Source: Pseudomonas tensinigenes
Lineage (GTDB): Bacteria; Pseudomonadota; Gammaproteobacteria; Pseudomonadales; Pseudomonadaceae
Assembly: GCF_014268445.2 (NCBI RefSeq)
Contig: NZ_CP077089.1
Location: 2,597,501-2,661,500, forward strand
DNA length: 64,000 nucleotides
Direction: 5' to 3'
Of the stretch, positions 1-8,140 are shown piece by piece (position 1 is the first letter of the stretch; every line of letters begins with the position of its first letter). Made by a program: the position numbers and the translations under genes. The notes beneath the pieces are model-generated. The model was not told the DNA's origin and searched no databases. It saw nothing but the letters and a program-made list of their open reading frames with translations.

Positions 1-22
1 GAGCAGGCTCGCTCCCACAGGG
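1..22. repeat. Partial REP-type palindrome
   Basis: The window opens inside a half-copy of the short palindromic element with core GAGCAGGCTCGCTCCCAC that recurs at 25481, 34663, 36519 and 56611. The other arm would lie left of the window. It separates the gene at 61 from whatever is upstream. Confidence 0.75.
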
Positions 23-60
23 ATCGCGTCGTTTGGTTTGAATGTGTAGGGGAGGATGAT

Positions 61-1983
61 ATGAACAGGATCATCAACATCATCGGTATTTGCACCCTGG
101 CCGTGGCCGGGGCGTTGTTGACGCTGAGCGAGATTGCGCTGGCGCAAAACGGCAGTGGGCAGACGCTGAAGCGTGATGGCGTGGCGGTGGATTTCGATCT
201 CAAGCCACTGGCCGCCGACGGCAAACTGCGTGAAGGCGAATTCGCCGATGTGCAGTTCCGCGTCACCGACAGCGCTTCCGGCCAGCCGTTGTCCGGGGTA
301 GCGCCGGGCGCCTGGGTCGATCCGCAAACCCTCGCCGCCGATCAAGCCCAGGGCCGCGACCAGAGCTGCAAAGCGCGGGTCGGCGTGTTTCTCAAGTCCA
401 ACATCGGCGCGCGGCCGTTGCTCGACCTCAACAGCTATTTCCTGCTGGTGATGAACCGCGACGCGAGCATCGCCGTGGTCGATCCGTCGGTCTCGGTCGG
501 CGGCATCACCAGCACCCTGGCGCGGATCGAACTCAAGCAACCACCGATGGATTGGGTCACCCCAAAAGACAACAAACGCGTGTTCGTCTCGATGCCAACG
601 GCAGGCGAAGTGGCCGTCATCGACAGCGAACAATTCAAGGTTCTCGATTCGATCAAGGCCGGCAGCCAACCGGTGCGCGTGGCGCTGCAACCAGACGAAT
701 GCCTGCTGTGGATCGGCAACAACGCCAGCAAAGCCGAAGACTCCGGCGTGACGGTGATCGACAGCCAAAGCCTCAAACCTCTCAAACACTTGCAGACCGG
801 GCGCGGCCACCACGAAATCAGCTTCAGCAAGGACAGCCGTTTTGCCTTCGTCAGCAACCGCGACGACGGCACCGTCAGCGTTATCGACATCGCCAGCCTG
901 AACATCGTCCAGCAGATCAAAACCGGCTCGCATCCGCTGTCAGTCGCCTATTCAGCGCTGTCCGGCGCGGTGTACGTGGCCGATGGCAAGGACGGCACGG
1001 TGACCGTGATCGATGCCAGCAGCCACGCCGTCCGCCGGGTAATCAAACTGCAACAAGGCCTCGGCCCCATGGGCTTCAGCGCCGACGGCCGCTTCGGCGT
1101 GGTGCTCAACACAGTGGAAAACCGCGCCAGCGTCATCGACGCCGCGACCAACAGCGTCATCCATGATCTGGACGTCAGCGCCGAACCCTACCAAGTGGTG
1201 TTCACCCAGGCCTACGCCTACATCCGCGGACTCGCTTCACCGAAAGTCACCATGATCAACCTGTCCTCCCTCGGCGAAGGGCGTCAGCCGATCAGCCAGG
1301 GATTCGAAGCCGGCCCGCAACCACCGCGTATGGCCGGAGATTTACCGCTGGCTTCAAGCCTGGCGGTGTCACGCGATGACAACGCGGTGTTCGTGGTCAA
1401 CCCGGTCGACAACACCACCTATTTCTACGCCGAAGGCATGAACGCGCCGATGTCCGGTTACCCCAACCGTGGCCAGATCGCCCGCGCCGCCATGGTTATC
1501 GATCGCAGCCTGCGCGAAGTCTCGCCGGGCCTCTACAGCGCGCGGGTGAAACTGCCGGCAGCAGGGCGTTTCGACGTGGCGTTCCTGCTCAACCAACCGA
1601 ACATCATTCATTGCTTCACCGCGCAGATTGATCCTGACGGCAAACCGCAAAAACACCTCGGCCAGCCGAAAGTCGAGTTCCTCCTCGACAAGACTGCCGT
1701 GGCACTCAACGACCCTTACGTCGTGCGTTTCCGCATCGTCCAAGGCAAAGACAAAACCCAACGCAGCGGCGTCAAAGACGTGCAACTGCGCTACTACCTC
1801 GCGCCCACCTCGCACCCGCGTGAAGTGGCGGCGCGGGAAGTCGCCGACGGCGTGTACGAAGCGCCGATCACCCTCGACCGCAGCGGCGCCTGGTATCTGC
1901 ATGTGCGTGCGGCCTCGTTGGGCGCCGGTTTCGATGACAAGACCTTTGCCAGTGTTCGGGTAGCCCCCGGCCAGGCCCGTTGA
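61..1983 (+). CDS. Exported YVTN/YncE-like beta-propeller protein
   Basis: Protein of 640 residues with a signal peptide (hydrophobic core about 7-26, cut after ALA), so periplasmic or surface-exposed. Residues about 125-400 hold repeated blades of the kind VTVIDxxSxxxxxxIxxGxxPxxVAxxxDG, typical of YVTN/cytochrome-d1-like seven-bladed propellers. The last 100 residues (about 545-640) look like a separate Ig-like or FixH/YtkA-like domain. No heme CxxCH motif is seen. ATG at 61 follows a good GGGGAGG ribosome site. The next gene begins 14 bases after the stop, so it is probably the first visible gene of a five-gene operon with two SCO1 proteins and a cytochrome. A role in binding a redox partner or metal is inference; the substrate cannot be read from the sequence. 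Confidence 0.8.
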   Translation: MNRIINIIGICTLAVAGALLTLSEIALAQNGSGQTLKRDGVAVDFDLKPLAADGKLREGEFADVQFRVTDSASGQPLSGVAPGAWVDPQTLAADQAQGRDQSCKARVGVFLKSNIGARPLLDLNSYFLLVMNRDASIAVVDPSVSVGGITSTLARIELKQPPMDWVTPKDNKRVFVSMPTAGEVAVIDSEQFKVLDSIKAGSQPVRVALQPDECLLWIGNNASKAEDSGVTVIDSQSLKPLKHLQTGRGHHEISFSKDSRFAFVSNRDDGTVSVIDIASLNIVQQIKTGSHPLSVAYSALSGAVYVADGKDGTVTVIDASSHAVRRVIKLQQGLGPMGFSADGRFGVVLNTVENRASVIDAATNSVIHDLDVSAEPYQVVFTQAYAYIRGLASPKVTMINLSSLGEGRQPISQGFEAGPQPPRMAGDLPLASSLAVSRDDNAVFVVNPVDNTTYFYAEGMNAPMSGYPNRGQIARAAMVIDRSLREVSPGLYSARVKLPAAGRFDVAFLLNQPNIIHCFTAQIDPDGKPQKHLGQPKVEFLLDKTAVALNDPYVVRFRIVQGKDKTQRSGVKDVQLRYYLAPTSHPREVAAREVADGVYEAPITLDRSGAWYLHVRAASLGAGFDDKTFASVRVAPGQAR

Positions 1984-1997
1984 AGAGGAGTTTCGAC

Positions 1998-2648
1998 ATG
2001 AACCGATTTGCATCCACTGGCCTGCTGACCCTGTGCCTGTTGAGCCTCGGCATTCAACACGCCAACGCCCACTCGGCAGACGAACACGCCGGACACAAAG
2101 CCCCGGCCAGCAACACCCAGGAACATGCCCAGGTGAAATTCGCCAACGTGCCGCTGCTAGATCAAAACGGTAAAACCGTGCGCCTCGAACAAGACCTGGT
2201 GCAGGGCAAAATCGTCGTCATGAGTTTTATCTACACCAGTTGCACGACGGTGTGCCCGGTGGTCTCGTCGATCATGGGCAAGGTGCAGAAACAACTCGGT
2301 GCGCGGGTCGGCGAGGAAGTGCAACTGGTGTCGATCAGCATCGACCCACAGCGCGACGACCCGAAACGCCTGCAGGATTATGCGCGCACCTTCCAGCGCG
2401 GGCCGGGCTGGAGCTGGTTGACCGGTTCGCCGCAGTCGATCAATGAAACCCTCAAGGGCCTCGGCAGTTTTAGCGGCGACCTGAAGAGTCATCAACCGCT
2501 GATCCTCGTCGGCGACGGCGACAGCCGCCACTGGATGCGCTACTACGGCTTCACTGATCCGGCGCTGCTGGCCAAGGAAGTGGAAAAACTCAGCGGCCTG
2601 CGCACCCACGCCAAACACACCGCCATCGCCATGGAGCAACAGCCATGA
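1998..2648 (+). CDS. SCO1/SenC copper chaperone, first copy
   Basis: Exported protein of 216 residues of the SCO1/SenC/PrrC thioredoxin-fold family, which delivers copper to the CuA site of oxidases or acts as a thiol reductase. It has a signal peptide ending HANA and a His-rich start to the mature part (HSADEHAGHK). The copper-binding CxxxC is TSCTTVCP (C82, C86), and the distal ligand is probably the His of SHQPLILVGD. I chose ATG 1998 because AGAGGAG lies 7 bases upstream; an in-frame TTG at 1980 overlaps the previous gene and has no ribosome site. It overlaps the next SCO gene by 4 bases. Two adjacent SCO genes suggest copper loading of a dedicated oxidase. Confidence 0.9.
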   Translation: MNRFASTGLLTLCLLSLGIQHANAHSADEHAGHKAPASNTQEHAQVKFANVPLLDQNGKTVRLEQDLVQGKIVVMSFIYTSCTTVCPVVSSIMGKVQKQLGARVGEEVQLVSISIDPQRDDPKRLQDYARTFQRGPGWSWLTGSPQSINETLKGLGSFSGDLKSHQPLILVGDGDSRHWMRYYGFTDPALLAKEVEKLSGLRTHAKHTAIAMEQQP

Positions 2649-3265
2649 GACTGCTCGACTGGATCTCCCTGACCGTGTGTTTCTGGATTCTCAGCAACGT
2701 CGCGTTCGCTCACGAAGGCCATGTCTCTGAGCCGCCAGCCGCCGTGGCTGCCGCGCCGGCCAAAGGCACCCACGACGCGAAAACCTGGTTCACCGACACG
2801 CCGTTGCAGGATCAGAACGGCGAGACCCTGCGCTTCTACAGCGATGCGCTGCAAAACCGCATCGTCCTGGTTAACGTGATCTTCACTAGCTGCAACGATG
2901 CCTGCCCGCTGATCACCCAAAAGCTCAAGGAAGTGCGCGAGCTGCTCGGTGACAAGGCACAGGACATCACCTTCATTTCCCTTACCAGTGACCCGCTGCG
3001 CGACACGCCAGCGGTGCTCAAGGCTTACACCTTGAAGCAGGGTTCCGATGACCCTCATTGGCTTTTTCTTACTGGCGACAAGGCGCAGATGGACCTGGTC
3101 TTGAGCCGCATCGGCCAGATCGTGCCGACCCCCGAGCAACACTCCACGCAGTTGATCGTCGGCGATGTCGCCAATAAACGCTGGAGCAAGATCCGCCCCG
3201 ATGCCCCGGCCGCCGCCATTGCCCAGCGCTTGCAGTTGCTGACAATGCCCGTGGCTGGCCGCTGA
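2645..3265 (+). CDS. SCO1/SenC copper chaperone, second copy
   Basis: Exported protein of 206 residues, same family as its upstream neighbour but clearly diverged. The signal peptide ends AFA before HEGH. The copper-binding motif is FTSCNDACPL (C83, C87). A conserved His appears near EQHSTQLIVGD, where the family has its third copper ligand. The start overlaps the preceding stop (ATGA), so the two are translationally coupled. A third SCO domain occurs at 30549 fused to a cytochrome c, so this stretch of chromosome carries three SCO modules. Confidence 0.88.
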   Translation: MRLLDWISLTVCFWILSNVAFAHEGHVSEPPAAVAAAPAKGTHDAKTWFTDTPLQDQNGETLRFYSDALQNRIVLVNVIFTSCNDACPLITQKLKEVRELLGDKAQDITFISLTSDPLRDTPAVLKAYTLKQGSDDPHWLFLTGDKAQMDLVLSRIGQIVPTPEQHSTQLIVGDVANKRWSKIRPDAPAAAIAQRLQLLTMPVAGR

Positions 3266-3274
3266 GTTCGCGCC

Positions 3275-4825
3275 ATGAACCTGAGCGGTGTACTCGCCCT
3301 GATCCTGCTCGCTGGCGTCAGCCTTGGCGCGAGCGCTGCGCCGCTGACTGCGGAGGAAGCGGCAGGCAAACGCCTGTACCGCCAAGGCCTGTCAGCTAGC
3401 GGCGAAGCGATCATGGCGCGGGTTGGTGCGGCGGATATGTTGCTGCCGGCAACCAGTCTGCCGTGCGCCAATTGCCACGGCGCCGATGGCCTCGGCCGAC
3501 CCGAAGGCGGGGTGCGTCCGCCGCCGCTGAACTGGGCGCGGCTGACCAGCACGTATGGCCAGCAACAGGTCAACGGGCGCAGCTATCCGGCCTACAGCGA
3601 AAGCACTCTGGCCATTGCCATCGAGCAGGGTCGCGACCCCGGCCACAATCGTCTCGACCCGAGCATGCCGCGCTTTCTGCTGTCGATGAAGGATCAGCGC
3701 AACCTTACCGCCTATCTCAAACGCCTCGCCGATGAGCGTGACCCCGGCCTCGATGCCGAGACCTTGCACCTGGGCACCTTGCTGCCCAGCCAAGGCCCGT
3801 TGGCCGAGGAGGGCGCGACAGTGGCAGCGGTGCTCAATGGCAGCGTCGCGCGGATCAATCAGGCTGGCGGTATCCATGGCCGGCAACTGCGCCTGACGGT
3901 GATCGACCCCGGCCCGGATCGCGCCAGTGCCGGAAAGGCGTTGCAGCGTTTGATCGAGCAGGAGCAGGTGTTCGCCCTGATCGCGCCGCTGGCGCCGGCT
4001 CTCGACAGCGAACTGGCGAGTCGACTGGAGCAGTCTGGCGTACCGCTGATTGGCGCCTTGTCATTGCTCGGATCGGTGCAGGCCAGTCCGCAGATTTTCG
4101 AACCGTTGCCCGGCCTGCGCGAGCAACTGATCGCCCTGGCCGACTACGCCACGGCGAGTTTGCGCGTGCTGCAAGGGCCGACGCTGATTGCCTATCCCGA
4201 TGACCCTGCACAAACGCTGGCCGCGCAAAACCTCGGCCAGTACTTGCAGGATCACGGCTGGCAAAAAGTCCATCTGCAAGCCTACGACCCGACGGCGGAT
4301 GCGCTGCCGCTGGGTTCGCGCTCGGTGTTTTATCTGGGCACTGGCGGCGGCTTCAGTCGTCTGGCGACGCGGCTGCAAAGCGCCGGGCAAGTGCCGTATC
4401 TGTTCGCCGCTTCAAGCCAAGTGGCCGGCGATCTGCTGCAAGTGCCCGACGGCTTTACTCGACGGGTGTTTCTCGCCTATCCGTTCGTGCCCAGCGACTG
4501 GACCCAGACCGGGCGCATGGCCCTGACCCTGTTGCGCGAAGGCCAGGGCCTCGGCGCCCAGCATGCGGTGCTGCAAGTCGGCGCCTACGCCTCGATGCTG
4601 CTGCTCAGCGAAGGCATGAAACAGGCTGGCCGTGACGCCAGCCGGGAAAAACTGGTGGCGGCGCTGGAAGGCCTGCACGACTTCGACACCGGCCTGACCC
4701 CGCGCCTGAGTTTCGGCCCCGGCCGACGCCTGGGCTTGAGCGGCGCGCATGTGGTCACCGTGGACTTGCCGGATCAGCGCTTTTATCTGGTCGCACCCTA
4801 TAAACCGATTGTTGCCAGCCCCTGA
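3275..4825 (+). CDS. Cytochrome c fused to periplasmic ligand-binding domain
   Basis: Protein of 516 residues with a signal peptide ending SAA. Residues about 25-155 form a class I cytochrome c domain: CANCH at 64-68, and a likely axial Met in SMPRFLLSM. From about 160 to the end the sequence resembles the branched-chain amino-acid (type I) periplasmic binding fold, beginning LHLGTLLPSQGPLAEEG and containing GGIHGRQLRLTVID. This joins an electron carrier to a sensor or binding domain. It lies 9 bases after the second SCO gene in the same operon. The ligand is unknown. The domain order is clear from sequence; a role in sensing or electron transfer from a solute is inference. Confidence 0.85.
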   Translation: MNLSGVLALILLAGVSLGASAAPLTAEEAAGKRLYRQGLSASGEAIMARVGAADMLLPATSLPCANCHGADGLGRPEGGVRPPPLNWARLTSTYGQQQVNGRSYPAYSESTLAIAIEQGRDPGHNRLDPSMPRFLLSMKDQRNLTAYLKRLADERDPGLDAETLHLGTLLPSQGPLAEEGATVAAVLNGSVARINQAGGIHGRQLRLTVIDPGPDRASAGKALQRLIEQEQVFALIAPLAPALDSELASRLEQSGVPLIGALSLLGSVQASPQIFEPLPGLREQLIALADYATASLRVLQGPTLIAYPDDPAQTLAAQNLGQYLQDHGWQKVHLQAYDPTADALPLGSRSVFYLGTGGGFSRLATRLQSAGQVPYLFAASSQVAGDLLQVPDGFTRRVFLAYPFVPSDWTQTGRMALTLLREGQGLGAQHAVLQVGAYASMLLLSEGMKQAGRDASREKLVAALEGLHDFDTGLTPRLSFGPGRRLGLSGAHVVTVDLPDQRFYLVAPYKPIVASP

Positions 4826-4840
4826 ATGGAGGGCCCGATC

Positions 4841-5602
4841 ATGAAGCTCACAACGCTGATAATGCTGCTGACCTGTTGGCTGCCGATGGCGTGGGCCAAT
4901 AACGAACCGGCCGTGGCGCGGGTCAATGGCGAGGAGATTTCCGGATTTCGCTTCGAGCGCTTTTTCGCCGAATACCTCGAAGATCAGGGCCGCGCCGTGG
5001 CGAGCATTCGTAGCCCCAGGGCCTATAAAGAGCTGCGTCAGGCAGCGCTGCAAACGCTGATCGACAAAGAACTGCTGTGGCAGGAGTCGCAAAAGCGCGG
5101 TGTGCAGATTGACGATCAAGTGGTGCGCGAGCAAATCGAGCAAACCCGCATGGCCATCGGCGGCGCGGATAAATTCGTCCGGCGCTTGCAGGACGCCGGT
5201 TTCGATGAGGCATCCTTCACCGAGTACACCCGCCGCGAAATGGCGGCGCAGCAGATGTTCGCCGAACTGATCCGCGCCAACACCTTGCAACCCCGCCACC
5301 TGCTGATCCGTGTGCCCGCGCAAGCAGATACAGCCACTGTGGCTGAAGCGCGTCTACGCTTGTTGCAAATGCGCGCCTCGATTGTCAGCGGGGCGAGTTT
5401 TGCCAGCGATCCGGTGCGTTCACCGTTCGGCTGGCATGTGATTTATTTGCCGAACCACCTGGAGGCCGCCGATGTCCCAGATTTGCAGGGGCTGGATACA
5501 GTCAGGGCACAGCTCGCCCGACAGCAACAGACCCAGGCTCGTCGTCAGGTGCTCGCGCAATTACGAGTGCAGAACAGGATCGAACGAATTGACGACGACT
5601 GA
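4841..5602 (+). CDS. SurA/PpiC-like periplasmic protein with gutted parvulin domain
   Basis: Exported protein of 253 residues. A signal peptide ends AWA; residues 25-140 resemble the helical SurA_N chaperone region (VARVNGEEIS, then LIDKELLWQESQKRGVQI). From about 150 a parvulin domain begins with its usual first strand (PRHLLIRVPAQ) and ends with its usual last strand (DPVRSPFGWHVIYL). The roughly 40-45 residues that normally lie between GASFA and DPVRSPFGWH, including the GGDLGWF region and active site, are missing in frame. It is therefore probably a chaperone without isomerase activity. ATG 4841 has GGAGG at good spacing; the in-frame ATG at 4826 precedes that ribosome site. It is the last gene of the first operon. 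Confidence 0.85.
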   Translation: MKLTTLIMLLTCWLPMAWANNEPAVARVNGEEISGFRFERFFAEYLEDQGRAVASIRSPRAYKELRQAALQTLIDKELLWQESQKRGVQIDDQVVREQIEQTRMAIGGADKFVRRLQDAGFDEASFTEYTRREMAAQQMFAELIRANTLQPRHLLIRVPAQADTATVAEARLRLLQMRASIVSGASFASDPVRSPFGWHVIYLPNHLEAADVPDLQGLDTVRAQLARQQQTQARRQVLAQLRVQNRIERIDDD

Positions 5603-5608
5603 AGGTTC

Positions 5609-5668
5609 CCCCCCAATAGTGGGGAATGGCTTCGATGCCCATTCAGGTGCTTCCCCGTTTCTGGGGAA
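5609..5668. promoter_or_regulatory. Two enhancer-type palindromes TTCCCC-N6-GGGGAA
   Basis: Two inverted repeats lie between the first two operons. At 5651-5668 the arms are perfect, TTCCCC and GGGGAA around a 6-base spacer. At 5609-5626 the inner arms CCCC and GGGG are perfect around AATAGT, with GGGGAA on the right. Their centres are 42 bases apart, about four helical turns, so they face the same side of the DNA. They sit about 84 and 126 bases upstream of the sigma-54-like promoter at 5742. Similar sites occur at 25425 and 27600. The likely binder is the NtrC-type regulator at 33206; this is inference. Confidence 0.7.
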
Positions 5669-5741
5669 CGGGGTACCGGGACGAGCGGGCATTGTCATTA
5701 AATTCAAGGACATGAAGACGTAAAATCACCGGCACTCAGCC

Positions 5742-5757
5742 TGGCATGAAGTGTGCG
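5742..5757 (+). promoter_or_regulatory. Sigma-54-type promoter of the T2SS/curli-export operon
   Basis: TGGCATGAAGTGTGCG matches the -24/-12 layout, with GG at 5743-5744 and GC at 5755-5756 separated by exactly 10 bases. The expected transcription start is near 5768, about 54 bases before the TTG start codon at 5822. Two enhancer-like palindromes lie just upstream. Confidence 0.65.
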
Positions 5758-5821
5758 TTACCCCTGGTAAGGCGCACTCTCAGGGCGGGGTCATCGGACC
5801 TGCTGTTTCAAGGAGTCGACC

Positions 5822-6352
5822 TTGGTTAACAAAGTACTGGTTGTCGAAGACGAACAGCTGCTTGCACAGAACCTTCAGGATTATCTGTCGGCGCAGGGGC
5901 TGGACGTCCGGATTGCACATGACGGAGCGACGGGTATCGGTTTGGCCGAAACGTTCGCCCCCGACGTGCTGGTGTTCGATTACCGCTTGCCCGATATGGA
6001 AGGCTTTGAGGTGCTCGACGCGGTCCGCCAGAACAGGACGTGTAATTTTGTGCTGATAACAGGTCACCCCACCGCTGAAGTCTGTGAGCGGGCGCGGCAA
6101 CTGCAAGTCAGCCACATCCTGTTCAAACCGTTTCCATTGGCGGAACTGGCCCGAGCTGTCTGCGACCTTCTGGGCATCAAGCGCGAAGCGAAACCCGGTG
6201 CGAGCCCTTCCGAGGGCTTCGTCGAACGACGCCAGAGCAGGACCGAGAGCTTCCCGTTGCAGTTGTACGATGGCAGTTGGGTGTTGGCGGATCGGCGACG
6301 GCAGTCGCAATCCATGGCGCCGGACGACGATCAAATGCTCACCGGGGAGTAA
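5822..6352 (+). CDS. Receiver-only response regulator (TTG start)
   Basis: Protein of 176 residues: a CheY-like receiver in residues 1-120 and a charged tail without a recognised output domain. The acidic pair is E9-D10, the phospho-acceptor is D53 (VFDYRLPDMEG) and the conserved Lys is K102 (LFKPFP). The start is TTG at 5822, placed 6 bases after AGGAG; no ATG fits the domain boundary. The receiver is strikingly like that of the NtrC-type regulator at 33206 (VVEDEQLLAQNLQDYL against LVEDDELLAENIQTYL). It may take phosphate from the sensor kinases at 25941 and 31747, either as a sink or as a switch for the secretion machine encoded downstream. First gene of the operon. Confidence 0.88.
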   Translation: MVNKVLVVEDEQLLAQNLQDYLSAQGLDVRIAHDGATGIGLAETFAPDVLVFDYRLPDMEGFEVLDAVRQNRTCNFVLITGHPTAEVCERARQLQVSHILFKPFPLAELARAVCDLLGIKREAKPGASPSEGFVERRQSRTESFPLQLYDGSWVLADRRRQSQSMAPDDDQMLTGE

Positions 6353-6433
6353 TGGCGCGATCAGACGTTCCGGCACTTGCCGCCAAGGTTTGCCGCGCCG
6401 ACAGGGCACTAAGCCCCGGTTGGAGAGCAAGCC

Positions 6434-8140
6434 ATGGAACGTCTGTCCGTTGTCGTCGAACCGCTGCTGGCCGAATGCGCCCCCGAGCGCTTTTCCAGTG
6501 AACAGCTTGCCCAGGCCCGGGCGCGGGCCGCCACCTCCGGCGAACGCGTGCTTGAAGCCCTTGGCGTACTCTGTGAACTGGCGCCGATGCCGTTCATTCA
6601 CACCCTCGGCGCCACCCTGCATTACCCGGTGCTCGACACCGACAGCCTGTTTCAAGCGACGCCGGTGTTCGACCGGGTCACCCTCGCACAATGCCTCAAA
6701 CGTGAATTCATCCTGCTGCGCCACAACGACGAAGTCATCGGCGTGTTTGCCGACCCCTTCGACCCGGCGCGGCTGGCCTGGATCGACGATTGTCTGCATG
6801 GCGCGCCGCTGCATCTGGTCCACGCCGATGACCTCAAGGCCTATCTGGCCCGCCACGAAGAAAGCTTCCACGCGGTCGAATCGCTGAACGCCCAGGGCGA
6901 TACCCACCACGAAATCGACACCCTGCAAAGCCTGTCGCTGACCAGCATCAGCGAAGACGCCAGCAGCGTGGTGAAACTGGTCAACTCGACCCTCTACGAC
7001 GCGCTGAAAATGCACGCCAGCGACATCCACCTCGGCACCACCGGCAACGGTCTGGTGATCAAGTACCGCATCGACGGTGTGCTCAACAACATCAGCAAAG
7101 TCCAGGGCAACGAGTTCGCCGAGCAGGTGATCTCGCGGGTCAAGGTCATGGCCGAGCTGGACATCGGCGAGAAACGCGTACCGCAGGACGGTCGTTTCAA
7201 GATCGGTATCAGCGGCCGCCAGATCGACTTTCGTGTATCGATCATGCCGAGCATCTTTGGCGAAGACGCGGTGCTGCGGGTGCTGGACAAACAGGATCTG
7301 GCCGACAAGGTCTGCGGCGTGCAATTGCAGGCGCTGGGCTTTGAAGATGAAACCCTGCGCCAGTTGCGCCGCCTCGCCGCCGAACCCTACGGCATGGTCC
7401 TGGTGACCGGCCCGACCGGCAGCGGCAAGACCACCACGCTGTACGCGATGATCACCGAGATCAACCACGGCGTGGACAAGATCATCACCATCGAAGACCC
7501 GGTCGAATATCAATTGCCGGGGGTACTGCAAATCCCGGTCAACGAGAAGAAAGGCCTGACCTTCGCCCGGGGCTTGCGCTCGATCCTGCGCCACGACCCG
7601 GACAAGATCATGGTTGGCGAAATCCGTGACCCGGACACCGCGCAGATCGCCGTGCAATCGGCGCTCACCGGCCACCTGGTGTTCACCACCATCCACGCCA
7701 ACAACGTTTTCGACGTGATTGGCCGCTTCACCCAAATGGAAATCGACCCGTACAGCCTGGTCTCGGCGCTCAACGCAATTCTCGCCCAGCGCTTGATTCG
7801 TTTGGTGTGCGCCAGTTGCAGCGCGCCGGTCAACCCAAGCGATGAAGAACTGCGCGCCTCGGGCCTCGATCCACAGAAAGTCGACCATTACCACTTCGTC
7901 CACGGCAAGGGCTGCGGGCACTGCCGGGGCAGCGGTTATCGCGGGCGCACGGCGATTGCCGAGTTGCTGCACCTCGACGACGAGCTGCGCCAGATGATCG
8001 TCGAGCGCCAACCGATCAAACAAATCAAAGCCCTGGCCTGTGCCCGTGGTTTGCGCCTGCTGCGCGAATCGGCGCTGGAGCTGGTGGAACAAGGTCGCAC
8101 CACGCTGGAGGAGATCAATCGTGTCACTTTTATCGCGTGA
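6434..8140 (+). CDS. GspE/PilB-type secretion ATPase
   Basis: Cytoplasmic hexameric ATPase of 568 residues that would power pseudopilus assembly. The N-terminal part (about 1-150) resembles the GspE N1/N2 domains. The ATPase core has Walker A GPTGSGKT at about 326-333, Asp and His boxes (SDIHLG, TTIHANN) and Walker B (KIMVGEIRD). A tetracysteine zinc site follows (CASC and, 40 residues on, CGHC), a hallmark of GspE/PilB rather than PilT. ATG 6434 follows GGAGAG. The downstream gene begins inside its last codons. It is the first structural gene of a type II secretion/type IV pilus-like set with no GspF platform gene beside it. Confidence 0.95.
   Translation: MERLSVVVEPLLAECAPERFSSEQLAQARARAATSGERVLEALGVLCELAPMPFIHTLGATLHYPVLDTDSLFQATPVFDRVTLAQCLKREFILLRHNDEVIGVFADPFDPARLAWIDDCLHGAPLHLVHADDLKAYLARHEESFHAVESLNAQGDTHHEIDTLQSLSLTSISEDASSVVKLVNSTLYDALKMHASDIHLGTTGNGLVIKYRIDGVLNNISKVQGNEFAEQVISRVKVMAELDIGEKRVPQDGRFKIGISGRQIDFRVSIMPSIFGEDAVLRVLDKQDLADKVCGVQLQALGFEDETLRQLRRLAAEPYGMVLVTGPTGSGKTTTLYAMITEINHGVDKIITIEDPVEYQLPGVLQIPVNEKKGLTFARGLRSILRHDPDKIMVGEIRDPDTAQIAVQSALTGHLVFTTIHANNVFDVIGRFTQMEIDPYSLVSALNAILAQRLIRLVCASCSAPVNPSDEELRASGLDPQKVDHYHFVHGKGCGHCRGSGYRGRTAIAELLHLDDELRQMIVERQPIKQIKALACARGLRLLRESALELVEQGRTTLEEINRVTFIA

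Noticed and set aside
5780..8092. Open frame of 770 codons on the minus strand
   Set aside because: It is the antisense shadow of the receiver and GspE genes; low-complexity His/Gln/Val/Asp-rich translation, no ribosome site, no family resemblance.
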